Positions 1 to 9,031 of a DNA stretch of 64,000 nt are shown piece by piece. Within the stretch, counting starts at the first letter, position 1. Each line of letters begins with the position of its first letter. The position numbers and the translations under genes were made by a program. The notes beneath the pieces were generated by a model. That model searched no databases and was not told the origin of the DNA. It was given only the letters and a program-made list of their open reading frames with translations. This DNA is from CF-46 sp963760735 (lineage in GTDB: Bacteria > Chloroflexota > Limnocylindria > Limnocylindrales > CSP1-4): positions 2,035,828 through 2,099,827 of the forward strand of contig CAVXEB010000004.1 of assembly GCA_963760735.1 (NCBI GenBank). Reading direction: 5' to 3'.

Positions 1-681
1 ATCCCGAAGGACCGCACCGAACGCCGCCGCGGCCGCTGCCCGGTGGGGAAGCGGGTCGACTGCGTGGATCGGGTCCGCTCCCGCCAACCGGAGGAGCTGG
101 ACGATCAACAGCCCGATCGGGCCGCAGCCGACGACCAGCGCCCGTTCGCCCGGCTCGACCCGGGCGAGGTCCAGCGCGTGGATCGCGACGCCGAGCGGCT
201 CGAGGAGCGCTCCCTGCGCCGGGCCGATCGACGCGGGCAGCGGGCGGAGCAGGCGGGCCGGCCACTGGAGCGTGGTCCGGAGGGCGCCGTCCGTATTGCT
301 GTGACCGGCGAACCGGGTCGCCACGCAGAGGTGCTCGTCTCCCGCGCGACAGGGCGGGCAGCTCCCGCAGGCGATGCACGGATCCGCGGCGACGAGCCGG
401 CCGTCGTCGAGCCGGCCGCTGAACTCGTGGCCGAGGACGAGCGGGTGATCGAGCCGGGCTTCGCCGATGGCCCCCTCGCGGTACCAGTGGAGGTCGGAGC
501 CGCAGAGGCCGACGGCGGCCACCTCGACCCGGACCTCACCGGGCAGGCCCGCAGTCGCGGGCTCCCGGCCGAACCGGATGTCGCCTGCGCCGTGGAGACG
601 AGCCGCACCCACCGTGTCGGTCGCGTTCGTGTCGCCCACGGCCGTGGCCTGGCTCTCGCGACCGTCCTTCAGCCGGGCCAC
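1..681 (-). CDS. Zinc-dependent alcohol dehydrogenase (MDR family), 3' end beyond window
   Basis: NAD(P)-dependent oxidation of an alcohol or polyol is expected; the substrate cannot be read from sequence. Visible in order are the catalytic-zinc segment GLCGSD, GHEFSG, the structural-zinc pattern C-x2-C-x2-C-x7-C (CGSCPPCRAGDEHLC), a conserved LEPLGVAIHA stretch, and the Rossmann glycine motif VVGCGPIGLL. The frame is open through base 1, so the C-terminus lies outside. The start is uncertain: a GTG at 681 sits just after the araD stop, and another GTG at 612 opens directly on AARLHGAGD, the usual MDR N-terminus. Neither has a clear Shine-Dalgarno. It follows araD on the same strand, so a sugar or polyol substrate is plausible (inference). 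Confidence 0.85.
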   Translation of the reverse strand, partial: MARLKDGRESQATAVGDTNATDTVGAARLHGAGDIRFGREPATAGLPGEVRVEVAAVGLCGSDLHWYREGAIGEARLDHPLVLGHEFSGRLDDGRLVAADPCIACGSCPPCRAGDEHLCVATRFAGHSNTDGALRTTLQWPARLLRPLPASIGPAQGALLEPLGVAIHALDLARVEPGERALVVGCGPIGLLIVQLLRLAGADPIHAVDPLPHRAAAAAAFGAVLRD

Positions 682-685
682 GCGG

Positions 686-1399
686 TCAGCCCGAACCGGA
701 CCGCTGTCCGTAGTAGGCGTCCGGGCCATGCTTCCGGCGGAAGTGGCGCTCGCGCAGCCGCTCGGACAACGGCTCGATGTCCGGCGCGAGCAGGATCGTC
801 CGCAGCGCGATCGCGGCCACGAGCTCGGCCGCCTCTGCGTTCGCAGCTGCCTCGCCGACGTTCGCGCCCCACGTGAAGGGACCATGTCCCGCGACGAGGA
901 CGGCCGGCATCGCCAAGGGATCGAGACCGCGGCCCTCGATCGTCTCGACGATCACCGCCCCGGTCGCCAGCTCGTAGTCGCCGTCGACCTCCGCGTCGAG
1001 CAGGGGCCGGCTCACCGGGATCGGACCGGCGAAGTGGTCGGCGTGGGTCGTGCCCAGGCAGGGGATGTCCCGTCCCGCCTGGGCGAAGGCTGCGGCGAAG
1101 GTCGAGTGCGTGTGGACGACGCCGCCCACGGACGGGAACCGCCGGTACAGCTCGCGGTGCGTCGCCGTGTCCGACGAGGGTCGAAGTGCGCCCTCGACGA
1201 TCGATCCGTCCTCGATCGAGACCTCGACGAGATCCTCGGGAAGCACGACGTCGCAGGCGACGCCGCTGGGCTTGATCAGGAGGATGCCGGCGTCGCGGTC
1301 GACGCCGCTCGCGTTGCCGAAGGCCAGCGATACCAGACCCGCGCCGGCGAGACGGTGGTTTGCCTCGCAGACCTCGTCGCGAAGGGTGCTGAGCGACAT
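686..1399 (-). CDS. araD: L-ribulose-5-phosphate 4-epimerase
   Basis: Class II aldolase/epimerase fold protein of 237 residues, close to the 231 residues of E. coli AraD. It interconverts L-ribulose 5-phosphate and D-xylulose 5-phosphate in the cytosol. Family landmarks are present: KPSGV phosphate-binding loop, PSSDTATH, the zinc histidines in VVHTHS, GTTHADHFAG, the distal zinc His in AGHGPFTWG, and the C-terminal RKHG..AYYGQ with the catalytic tyrosine. The ATG at 1399 opens on MSLSTLRDEV, matching the family N-terminus, so upstream in-frame DNA is excluded. It lies between a broken LLM oxidoreductase gene and a zinc alcohol dehydrogenase on the same strand. No other arabinose genes are in view, so it may serve general pentose use. 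Confidence 0.93.
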   Translation of the reverse strand: MSLSTLRDEVCEANHRLAGAGLVSLAFGNASGVDRDAGILLIKPSGVACDVVLPEDLVEVSIEDGSIVEGALRPSSDTATHRELYRRFPSVGGVVHTHSTFAAAFAQAGRDIPCLGTTHADHFAGPIPVSRPLLDAEVDGDYELATGAVIVETIEGRGLDPLAMPAVLVAGHGPFTWGANVGEAAANAEAAELVAAIALRTILLAPDIEPLSERLRERHFRRKHGPDAYYGQRSGSG

Positions 1400-1412
1400 C
1401 AGGCCCGGCCCA

Positions 1413-1912
1413 TCAGGCCGAGACCGAGGCGCTCTCGACCATCGGCTTGACCACGTTGATGAGGGTCGACATCGTCTCGTCGTCGTACGGGGCCGCCAGC
1501 TCGACGATGAAGGTGTCGAACCCGACCCGGCGATAGGCCAGGATCGTATCAGCGATCTGATCCGGCGAGCCCGTCCAGAAGGACACGTCGCCCTCGACGC
1601 GCTCCATCGGCGTCCGGTTGTGGGCGAGCGTCGCCCTGCGGACCTTCTCGGCCTCCGCCTCGGTCGCCCGGATCGTGACCTTGCAGCCGAGCGACCGCTC
1701 GATCTCCTTCTCGTCAACGGCGATCTCCGCGCAATGCTGGCGGAGGATCGCGTCCTTGCGACGACGGTCTCGGGCGTGCCGAAGACGTTCCAGAGGTCCG
1801 CATGGCGCGCGACGATCCGGAGAGTCTTCTGCTCACCGCCGCCGCCGATCATGATCGGGACGTGGGCCTGGATCGGCCGGGGGGCGATCCGGAGGTGGTC
1901 GAAGGCATACCG
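1413..1912 (-). pseudogene. LLM-class (F420/FMN) oxidoreductase remnant: 5'-truncated and frameshifted
   Basis: Only the C-terminal half of a luciferase-like monooxygenase family protein remains. One frame gives YAFDHLRI, HVPIMIGGGGEQKTL and RHADLWN, the usual LLM flavin/substrate segment. From about 1757 the homology jumps to another frame (KDAILRQHC onward) and ends in MSTLINVVKPMVE. Restoring one missing base near 1757-1760, so that GTPETVV is followed by RKDAIL, would rejoin the frames. The N-terminal roughly 150 residues are absent: the DNA beyond 1912 is the promoter side of the divergent gene at 2067. The single shift could be a sequencing error, but the missing half cannot. Family length is normally around 300 residues. 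Confidence 0.8.
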
Positions 1913-2066
1913 GCAGGAAGCGGGTGGCGACCGGCCGCCGGCGAGCGGTCGTCCGGTCGGCACGCAGACGTGCGCACCCCATTCCCCCGGTCGTTCGTGT
2001 GGCTATGCTGTGCCGAGGGAACCGCGCTCCGGCCCCGGGGCGCTCACGGAGGAGGACTCACTCACG

Positions 2067-2657
2067 ATGCATCGACCGATCGGCATCACGATCCTCGCGC
2101 TGCTTGCGGGCCTGGCCGGCCTGTTCGAGGTGTGGCGGGCGCTCGTGTTCCTCGGCGTCGCCAATTTCAGCTTCGTCGGCCAGACGGTGTCCTTCTCGCA
2201 GCCGCAGTGGGGCTCCGTGTTCTGGGCCGTCATCCTTGCCCTGATCTGGTTCTGGGTCGCGGCCGGGTTCTGGAACGTCCGCGCTTACGCGTGGTCGTTC
2301 GGCAACTTCATCGCCATCTTCACGATCATCTTCGGCTTCTTCGCCCTGCTGGGCGGCGCCGGCACGATGGAGTCGGAGTCGCTCGGCTGGCTGCTCGCGA
2401 TCCTCGTGTTCTTCTACTTGAACTACCCGGGCGTCCGCAACGCGTTCGTCGAGCACGAGATGTCGCTCCTGACCCCGGAGCAGCGCGTCGCCATGGAGCA
2501 GATGCAGCAGGCCCAGGTCGCGATGGCCCAGGCCACCGCCGCATCGGCAGCCGCGGCCGCACCGAAGGCACCGCCCGCCCCGGCCGCTCCGGCACCGGCC
2601 GCTCCCGCCGCACCGCCGCCGGCTCCGCCGACGGATCCGGGCACGCCCGCCAGCTAG
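2067..2657 (+). CDS. Four-TM membrane protein with Ala/Pro-rich tail
   Basis: A 196-residue protein with about four hydrophobic segments: residues 5-30, 48-68, 75-98 and 108-125. They are followed by a short amphipathic stretch (LLTPEQRVAMEQMQQ) and a low-complexity Ala/Pro tail from about residue 150. I do not recognise a defined catalytic family; it resembles small conserved membrane proteins of unknown function. The ATG at 2067 has a strong GGAGGAG Shine-Dalgarno at about 2049-2055. A perfect palindrome follows 15 bases after the stop, so it is probably monocistronic. The tail could be cell-wall-spanning or simply disordered; the sequence does not decide. Confidence 0.8.
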   Translation: MHRPIGITILALLAGLAGLFEVWRALVFLGVANFSFVGQTVSFSQPQWGSVFWAVILALIWFWVAAGFWNVRAYAWSFGNFIAIFTIIFGFFALLGGAGTMESESLGWLLAILVFFYLNYPGVRNAFVEHEMSLLTPEQRVAMEQMQQAQVAMAQATAASAAAAAPKAPPAPAAPAPAAPAAPPPAPPTDPGTPAS

Positions 2658-2672
2658 CCCACTCGAAACCCC

Positions 2673-2706
2673 GACAGGCCCGGCCGATCGATCGGCCGGG
2701 CCTGTC
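2673..2706. terminator. Bidirectional rho-independent-type hairpin
   Basis: Perfect 34-base palindrome with two 17-base arms (GACAGGCCCGGCCGATC and its complement) and no spare loop, followed by TTCGTGTT. It sits between two convergent genes (stops at 2657 and 2753), which fits a shared terminator. There is no long T-run, as is common in very GC-rich genomes. Confidence 0.75.
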
Positions 2707-2752
2707 TTCGTGTTCGCCGGACGGCGATGCGGTCAGCGCGTGCCGGTCGCGG

Positions 2753-3148
2753 TCACCCGGTGTCGCCGGAGGCCGCCACCACGTCGCCTTCCTCGGGCCG
2801 CGGCTGCCACGGCCAACGGTGCTCGATCTCGACGACCAGTGACCAGCTGAGGAAGGTCCGGATCAGGACGAGCAACGCAAGGATGCCGACGTTCTCGAGG
2901 CTCGGCTCGAGCGCCACGGTCCGGACGATGTCGGCGGCAACGAGGATCTCGAGACCGAGGAGGAGCGCTCGTCCGAGGCGGATCTTGTACTGCTCGTACG
3001 CCGGCAGCCCCGCGGTCCGGCCGGCGAGCCTGACGAGGTAGGCGACCGTCGCATAGGCCGTCGCGATGACGATGATCGCGACGGCGAGGACCTCGATCAG
3101 GACGGCCGCGAGCTCAATCCATTGCTCGAGCTCCCTGGACAGGTTCAA
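2753..3148 (-). CDS. DUF1622 family membrane protein
   Basis: A 131-residue integral membrane protein with three hydrophobic segments. Typical DUF1622 features are visible: an ELEQWIELAAVLIEVLAV first helix, a RLGRALLLGLEILVAADIVRTV central helix pair, and an IRTFLSWSLVVEIEHRWPW end. DUF1622 has no assigned biochemical function. I chose the TTG at 3148, preceded by GAGGGAG at good spacing, because it gives a family-length protein. The frame stays open upstream to about 3400, but that stretch is Arg/Val-rich, lacks any domain and overlaps the divergent gene's start. It converges on the terminator at 2673-2706. Confidence 0.8.
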   Translation of the reverse strand: MNLSRELEQWIELAAVLIEVLAVAIIVIATAYATVAYLVRLAGRTAGLPAYEQYKIRLGRALLLGLEILVAADIVRTVALEPSLENVGILALLVLIRTFLSWSLVVEIEHRWPWQPRPEEGDVVAASGDTG

Positions 3149-3377
3149 CGTCGCTCCCTCGGATTGGGCGTCGCGTTGTGTCGACGCACGATGCTGGGTC
3201 GCGGCGGGCCAGCCGCGCAATGGCGTCCGCACGTGCTCCGGCCCGGCGGCCACGTCGACCGGCTCGGCGGCGACGTCAACCGAGCGCGGCGCTCCGGGCT
3301 GGACCTCCTGATCGACGCGATCGACGCGACGCCGCATCGGTCGAGAGGTCGACTCGATCAGGCACAATCCATGCATC

Positions 3378-3878
3378 GTGGAGATCGAGCCTGAGTCCAC
3401 CGCCGTCGCGGTCCCGCCCGGCCACCCGTACGCGCCGGAGATCGAGGCGGAGCGACGCGGGTGGTACGAGATCGTGGGCCTCGTCCGCTCGCTGACATCC
3501 GCCGAATGCCTCGCGCCCGGGTACTACCGGAATCCGGACTGGAGCGTCCGCGACGTGGTCGGCCACCTCGGGACCTGGCTGGCCGAGGCGTCCGTCCAGC
3601 TCCAGCGGATCGGTGCCGGGACGTACGAGGGGCACGACATCGACATCGACGCGCTGAACGCCACGTTCCTCGAGGCGATGCGCGGCCAGCCATGGGAGGT
3701 TGCCTGGCTCCAGGCGAACGCGGGTCGCAGCCGGATGATCGAGGAGTGGTTCGCCCTCCGCCAGGCGTCGGACGAGGCCGCCTGGTGGATCCGCAAGGCG
3801 GGCAGCGACCACTATGGCGAGCACCTCGGCCGGCTGCGCGAGTGGGTGGCCGAGCTCGTCCGTCTCCGCGCCGTCTGA
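3378..3878 (+). CDS. DinB/MDMPI-like four-helix protein, possible thiol-dependent metalloenzyme
   Basis: A 166-residue protein of the DinB/mycothiol-dependent maleylpyruvate isomerase N-domain type. The pattern WSVRDVVGHLGTW carries the first metal-type histidine. An acidic stretch with H-D-I-D-I-D and NATFLEAMRGQPW follows, and the C-terminal DHYGEHLGRLREW supplies two more histidines, consistent with the family's three-His site. These proteins bind a divalent metal and often act on low-molecular-weight thiol conjugates; the substrate here is unknown. The start is GTG 3378; an ATG at 3371 is out of frame and stops at once. It converges on the MFS gene ending at 3891. Confidence 0.75.
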   Translation: MEIEPESTAVAVPPGHPYAPEIEAERRGWYEIVGLVRSLTSAECLAPGYYRNPDWSVRDVVGHLGTWLAEASVQLQRIGAGTYEGHDIDIDALNATFLEAMRGQPWEVAWLQANAGRSRMIEEWFALRQASDEAAWWIRKAGSDHYGEHLGRLREWVAELVRLRAV

Positions 3879-3890
3879 CGGCGACGCCGG

Positions 3891-5493
3891 TCAGCCGAGG
3901 GCGTAGGCCTCGGCCGCGGACGACTGCACCGGATCCGGGAGCCGGATCATCCGGAAGGAGTTCGCCAGCCCGAGGACGCCCGCGAGCAGCGGGATCAGCA
4001 GGGCCACCTGGAGGGCCCGCTCGCGGGCCTCGGTGTTGATCCGGATGATCTCCGCTTCCGTCGCCGGAGGTTGATTCACGATCAGCTCCGCGAGCTGCGT
4101 GTTGCTCATCACCTCGGCGTCCTCATCGAGCGCCGTTGCCACCTGTTGCGCCTCCTCGGGCGATAGGACCGCGCTCTGCTCGGCGAGGTTCGTGAACGAG
4201 AACGCGAGCACGGCCAGCATCACCGCACCGGCGAAGGCGAGTCCGAACGAGAGCCCGAACGATCCTGCCGCCGAGTTGACGCCGGCGGCCTCGCTGACGC
4301 GCTCCTCGGAGATGGGCGACAGCGTGTAGTTGTTGAGCTGGGAGACCAGCAGCCCGAGGCCCGTGCCGGCGATCAGCAACGGGATCACGAGATAGAGGCC
4401 CGAAATCGGCCCGGGGCACGATCGGCACGAGGATGAGGACGCCGAGCGTGAGCAGGGCGAAGCCGGCGCGGATGATGCTGGCCGGGCGGCGCCGGCCGGC
4501 TCGCTTCCCGGCGAGCAGGGCGATGGCGAACATGCTCAGCGACAGCGGGGCCAGTGACAGGCCGGCCTGCAGCGCGTTGTACTCGAACACCATCTGGAGA
4601 TAGATCGGGAGCACGATCATCGTGCCGCCGAGCGCGATCTGCTGGAGCATCTGGCCGGTGATCCCGAAGCGGAACAGCGTGGACTTGAACAGGTCGGGAT
4701 CGATCAGGGTCGCCTGGCCGAGGCGCTTCCGGCGTAGCAGCCACCAGGCGAACGCGCCGAATCCGACGGCCCCGATCAGCAGCAGGATTGCCACCGACTC
4801 GGCGCCTTCCTGCCAGGCCAGGATCCCGAGGACGATCCCGCCCATGCCGAGGACGGACAGGACGCCGCCGACCGCGTCCACCTCCCGGGAGCCGGTGTAG
4901 GGCACGTCCTTCACCAGCCGGATGCCGGACAGAACGATCGCGATGATGCCGACCTCCAACAGGAACGCGAGGCGCCACGTGAAGAACGTCGTGATGAAGC
5001 CGCCCACGAGCGGCCCGACGGCGGCGGCGATCGCCGCCGAGGCACCCACGAGGGCATACGCGCGTGTCTGGGCCCTGCCTTCGAAGTTGCCGTGGATCAG
5101 GGACTGCATCGACGGCAGCAGGAGCGACGCGCCCAGCCCACCGAGGATCGCCCAGAACACGATCACCGCCGTGATGCTCTGCGCCAGCGTCATGGCGAGC
5201 GCGCCGATCGCGTAGCCGAGCAGCCCGAGAACGTAGGCGCGTTTGCGGCCGATCAGATCGGCGACCTTGCTGCCGATCAGGATGAAGGCGGCGGACACGA
5301 GGGCCTCGAGCGCGATCGCCGACTGGACGCCGCTGACCGTCGTTCCGAGGTCGTGGACGACGGCCGAGATCGAGACGTTCATGAACGAGGTGTCGACGAC
5401 GAGCACGAACATGGCCGCCGCCAGCAGGAGCGCCAGCGTCCGATTGCCCGAGGCCTCCGCCTCCACTGCCGGCGCGGTTGCGGCGTCCGTCAT
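3891..5493 (-). pseudogene. DHA2 (14-TM, EmrB/QacA) MFS drug transporter with one internal frameshift
   Basis: A drug:H+ antiporter of the 14-helix major facilitator class in the inner membrane. The ATG at 5493 has GGAG six bases upstream. The first frame covers MFVLVVDTSFMNVSISAVV (TM1), the motif-A loop DLIGRKRAYVLG, motif C near PLVGGFITTFFTWRLAF, and continues to about residue 365. The remaining C-terminal helices (from YLVIPLLIAGTGLGLLVSQ to the stop at 3891) are in another frame. Removing one T from the run at 4403-4405 (AAA on the plus strand) gives RADSGLYLVIPLL and one continuous protein of about 533 residues. Either a genuine frameshift or a homopolymer assembly error; everything else looks functional. 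Confidence 0.82.
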
Positions 5494-5765
5494 CTGAGCT
5501 CCGATCTACTCGTTGGGCCGGTCGTGAGCGAGTTCCGCCCCGCCCACCGGCCGTGCGGGCTGCCGACACTCTACCGAACGAAGCCGCGCGCGGGGGGGCC
5601 GGCATCCATTCGCCTGCGGGCCGACATCCTCGCCGTCCGGGCGGATCGTGATCAGACTTGTGACGTTGGCGACGATCCCGCTTGTCCAAAATGGGGTTGC
5701 CGTTCGACGCGACGGCGACCCACGCGTGTCACCAGGGGCGATGGCCGACGCGGCCGGAGGAAACA

Positions 5766-6767
5766 ATGGGGTTCAACCTGCGGAACCGCAGCTTCAAGTC
5801 GCTGCTGGACTTCACGCCGCGAGAGATCCGCTACCTGCTCGATCTGTCCCGGGACCTGAAGCGGGCGAAGTACGGCGGGTACGAGCAGCCGCGCTTGAAG
5901 GGCAAGAACATCGCGATCATCTTCGAGAAGGCGTCGACCCGGACCCGCGTGTCCTTCGAGGTCGCCGCGTACGACCAGGGCGCCCACGTGACCTACCTCG
6001 GCCCGAGCGGGACCCAGATCGGCCACAAGGAGTCGATGAAGGACACCGCCCGGGTGCTCGGTCGGATCTACGACGCGATCGAGTACCGCGGCTTCGGCCA
6101 GGAGGTCGTCGACGAGCTCGCCGAATACGCCGGGGTGCCGGTCTGGAACGGGCTGACCGACGAGTTCCATCCGACCCAGATCCTCGCCGACGTCCTGACG
6201 ATGACCGAGTTCTCGGACAAGCCGCTCAGCCACATCTCGTACTGCTACCTCGGTGACGCCCGCAACAACATGGGCGACTCGCTCCTGATCGGCGGCTCCA
6301 AGCTGGGCATGGACGTCCGCCTGTGCGCCCCGAAGCACCTCTGGCCGGATGAGGACCTCGTCGCCAGGTGCCGGGCGATGGCGGCCGACACGGGCGCCCG
6401 GATCACCCTGACCGACAGCCCCGACGAGGGAGTGAAGGGCGTCGACTTCCTGTACACCGACGTGTGGGTCTCGATGGGCGAGGCCGAGTCGGTCTGGGAA
6501 GAGCGGGTCAACCTCCTCAAGCCCTACCAGGTCAACAGCGAGCTGGTGGCGAAGACGGGTAACCCGGCGGTGAAGTTCATGCACTGCCTGCCCGCCTTCC
6601 ACGACCGCAACACCGAGGTCGGCGAGGAGATGTTCCAGAAGTTCGGCCTGGACGGGATGGAGGTCACGAACGACGTCTTCGAGTCCGAGCGTGCAATCGT
6701 CTGGGACCAGGCCGAGAACCGCGTCCACACGATCAAGGCCGTGATGGTCGCCACGCTCGGGTCGTGA
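5766..6767 (+). CDS. arcB: Ornithine carbamoyltransferase (arginine deiminase pathway)
   Basis: A 333-residue cytosolic enzyme. In the arginine deiminase pathway it phosphorolyses citrulline to ornithine and carbamoyl phosphate. The carbamoyl-phosphate loop EKASTRTRVSFE, GTQIGHKESMKDTARVLGR, the DEFHPTQILAD block, DVWVSMGE and the ornithine-side HCLPAFHD are all present. The ATG at 5766 has a perfect GGAGG five bases upstream and opens on FNLRNRSFK, a catabolic OTCase-like N-terminus, so the longer open frame from 5682 is rejected. It is first in an operon with arcC (10 bases downstream) and arcA, which supports the catabolic role over the anabolic argF one. Confidence 0.95.
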   Translation: MGFNLRNRSFKSLLDFTPREIRYLLDLSRDLKRAKYGGYEQPRLKGKNIAIIFEKASTRTRVSFEVAAYDQGAHVTYLGPSGTQIGHKESMKDTARVLGRIYDAIEYRGFGQEVVDELAEYAGVPVWNGLTDEFHPTQILADVLTMTEFSDKPLSHISYCYLGDARNNMGDSLLIGGSKLGMDVRLCAPKHLWPDEDLVARCRAMAADTGARITLTDSPDEGVKGVDFLYTDVWVSMGEAESVWEERVNLLKPYQVNSELVAKTGNPAVKFMHCLPAFHDRNTEVGEEMFQKFGLDGMEVTNDVFESERAIVWDQAENRVHTIKAVMVATLGS

Positions 6768-6777
6768 GGCTCCATCG

Positions 6778-7755
6778 ATGAGGATCGTGATTGCGCTCGG
6801 CGGCAACGCCCTGCTGAAGCGGGGCGAGCCGATGACGGCCGAGCGCCAGCGGGCCAACATCGGCGGAGCGGCCGCGAGCATGGCCGGCGTCGCGAGCGAG
6901 CACCAGCTCGTCGTCTCCCACGGGAACGGCCCGCAGGTCGGCCTGCTCGCCCTCCAGGCCGATGCCTACAAGGCGGTCGAGGCCTACCCGCTCGACGTGC
7001 TCGGGGCGGAGACCGAGGGAATGATCGGCTACCTCCTCGAGCAGGAGCTCGGCAACGAGCTGCCGTTCGAGGTTCCCGTGGCGACGATTCTGACGATGGT
7101 CGAGGTCGACCCGGCGGACCCGGCGTTCGCCGATCCGACGAAGTTCGTCGGCCCCATCTACGACCGGGCGGAAGCGGATCGCCTCACGGCCGAGAAGGGC
7201 TGGGTCGTCAAGGCCGACGGTGCCTCCTGGCGTCGCGTCGTGGCGTCACCTCGGCCGAAGCGGATCTTCGAGATCCGGCCGATCCGCTGGCTCCTCGAGC
7301 AGGGGACGGTCGTCATCTGCGCCGGCGGTGGCGGGATCCCGACGATCTACGAGGCCGGCCGCGAGCGCCACCTCATCGGCGTCGAGGCGGTCATCGACAA
7401 GGACCTCGCGAGCAGCCTCCTGGCGCGCGAGCTCGACGCGGACCTGTTCATCATGGCGACCGACGTCGACGGCGTGTACGTGGACTGGGGCACGCCGAGC
7501 CAGCGGCGGATCGGGCAGGTGACGCCGGCCGAGCTCGCGGCGATCGACTTCCCCGCGGGCTCCATGGGTCCGAAGGTGGCGGCCGCGGTCGAGTTCGTCG
7601 AGGCGACCGGACACCGGGCGGCGATCGGCTCGCTCGACCAGATCAAGGACCTCGTCGCCGGTAGCGGCGGCACGAACGTGGTGGCCGCCAGATCGGCCGA
7701 CGGCGATGCGGCCCTGGCACGCGCATCCGCCGGGCAGGGGAAGGAGCACCAGTAG
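6778..7755 (+). CDS. arcC: Carbamate kinase
   Basis: Transfers phosphate from carbamoyl phosphate to ADP, giving ATP, CO2 and ammonia, the energy-yielding last step of arginine deiminase catabolism. The 325-residue protein starts IVIALGGNALL and has the substrate/ADP motifs VVSHGNGPQVG, RVVASPRPKRI, VICAGGGGIP, AVIDKDLAS, TDVDGVY and GSMGPKV, all standard for the amino-acid-kinase-fold carbamate kinases. It starts ten bases after arcB, and its stop touches the arcA start, so the three are translated from one message. The C-terminal dozen residues after TNVV are a non-conserved tail. Confidence 0.96.
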   Translation: MRIVIALGGNALLKRGEPMTAERQRANIGGAAASMAGVASEHQLVVSHGNGPQVGLLALQADAYKAVEAYPLDVLGAETEGMIGYLLEQELGNELPFEVPVATILTMVEVDPADPAFADPTKFVGPIYDRAEADRLTAEKGWVVKADGASWRRVVASPRPKRIFEIRPIRWLLEQGTVVICAGGGGIPTIYEAGRERHLIGVEAVIDKDLASSLLARELDADLFIMATDVDGVYVDWGTPSQRRIGQVTPAELAAIDFPAGSMGPKVAAAVEFVEATGHRAAIGSLDQIKDLVAGSGGTNVVAARSADGDAALARASAGQGKEHQ

Positions 7756-9018
7756 ATGGCCCCATTGGGAGTCCATTCCGAGGTCGGCACGCTGCGGCAG
7801 GTCATCGTCCATCGACCGGACCTGAGCCTCAAGCGCCTCACCCCCGGCAACCACGACGAGCTCCTGTTCGACGACGTCCTCTGGGTCGAGCGCGCCCAAT
7901 GGGAGCACGACCAGTTCGTGGCGCGGATGCGCGAACGGAGCGTCGAGGTCCTCTATGTCCAGGACCTGCTCGGCGAAGCGTTGGCTGCGGACGAGGAGAC
8001 GCGCAGCCGGCTGATCGACCTGGTGTCATCCGAGCACGTGGTCGGGATCGGCCTGGTCGAGGCGGTGCGCGGCGTGCTCGGCGGCCTCGCGCCGGACGTC
8101 CTGGCCCGCCACCTGATCGGCGGGATGACCATCGCCGAGTCGGGTCTCGACATCGGGACGCTGGCGCACTCCTCATTGATCGCGGCCGCGATCGACGACG
8201 ATTCGACGTTCGTCCTGCCGCCCCTGCCGAACTCGCTCTTCACCCGCGACTCGTCGTGCTGGATCTACGGCGGCGTCTCGATCAACCCGATGTACTGGCC
8301 GGCTCGTCGGCGCGAGGCCTTCAACATGGCCGCGATCTATCGCGGTCACCCCCGGTTCCGCGACGAGGACTTCTCGTTCTGGTATCCGCCGCTCGACGCC
8401 GAGGACCGGTTCAAGGCCGAGGACTTCGGGCTCGCCACGCTGGAGGGCGGCGACGTCGAGATCGTCGGCCGCGGCACCGTCCTCATCGGGCTGTCGGAAC
8501 GGACCCAGGGCCGGATGATCGAGCAGATCGCACGAGCCCTGTTCGCGGCGGAAGCCGCCGAGCGGGTGATCGCGTGCGTGATGACGAAGGACCGCGCCCA
8601 CATGCACCTCGACACCGTCTTCACGATGCTCGACCGCGACAAGGTCACCGCCTATCCGCAGGTGGTCGACGGGATCCGGGCGATCAGCATCCGGCCCGGC
8701 GCGAAGCCGGGGACGCTCGACGTCCGACCCGACAAGGACCTGCTGACCGCCGTCGCCGACGCCCTCGGCGAGAAGAAGCTCCACGTCGTCGAGACCGGCG
8801 GGGACCGCAACCAGCAGGAACGGGAGCAGTGGGACGACGGCAACAACGTCGTCGCCCTCGCGCCGGGTGTCGTCGTCGCCTACGAGCGGAACACGTTCAC
8901 AATCGCGAAGATGCGGGAGGCCGGGGTGGAGGTCATCCCGATCGAGGGCTTCGAGCTGGGCAAGGGTCGGGGCGGGGGCCATTGCATGACCTGCCCCGTC
9001 GTCCGCGATCCGATCTGA
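7756..9018 (+). CDS. arcA: Arginine deiminase
   Basis: Hydrolyses arginine to citrulline and ammonia, the entry step of the pathway; 420 residues, near the usual 400-420. It belongs to the guanidino-modifying pentein fold. Visible landmarks are GVHSEVGTLRQVIVHRP at the N-terminus, LPNSLFTRDSSCWI, LEGGDVEIVGRG with the catalytic Glu/Asp, HMHLDTVFTM with the catalytic His, and the C-terminal GGGHCMTCPVVRDP with the nucleophilic Cys. The ATG follows the arcC stop with no gap (TAGATG), and AAGGAG in the arcC tail supplies the ribosome site, so the two are translationally coupled. Confidence 0.96.
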   Translation: MAPLGVHSEVGTLRQVIVHRPDLSLKRLTPGNHDELLFDDVLWVERAQWEHDQFVARMRERSVEVLYVQDLLGEALAADEETRSRLIDLVSSEHVVGIGLVEAVRGVLGGLAPDVLARHLIGGMTIAESGLDIGTLAHSSLIAAAIDDDSTFVLPPLPNSLFTRDSSCWIYGGVSINPMYWPARRREAFNMAAIYRGHPRFRDEDFSFWYPPLDAEDRFKAEDFGLATLEGGDVEIVGRGTVLIGLSERTQGRMIEQIARALFAAEAAERVIACVMTKDRAHMHLDTVFTMLDRDKVTAYPQVVDGIRAISIRPGAKPGTLDVRPDKDLLTAVADALGEKKLHVVETGGDRNQQEREQWDDGNNVVALAPGVVVAYERNTFTIAKMREAGVEVIPIEGFELGKGRGGGHCMTCPVVRDPI

Positions 9019-9031
9019 GGAGGTGGAGGCG

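Noticed and set aside
5682..5765. Longer N-terminus for arcB
   Set aside because: No OTCase homology upstream, and the ATG 5766 has a perfect GGAGG.
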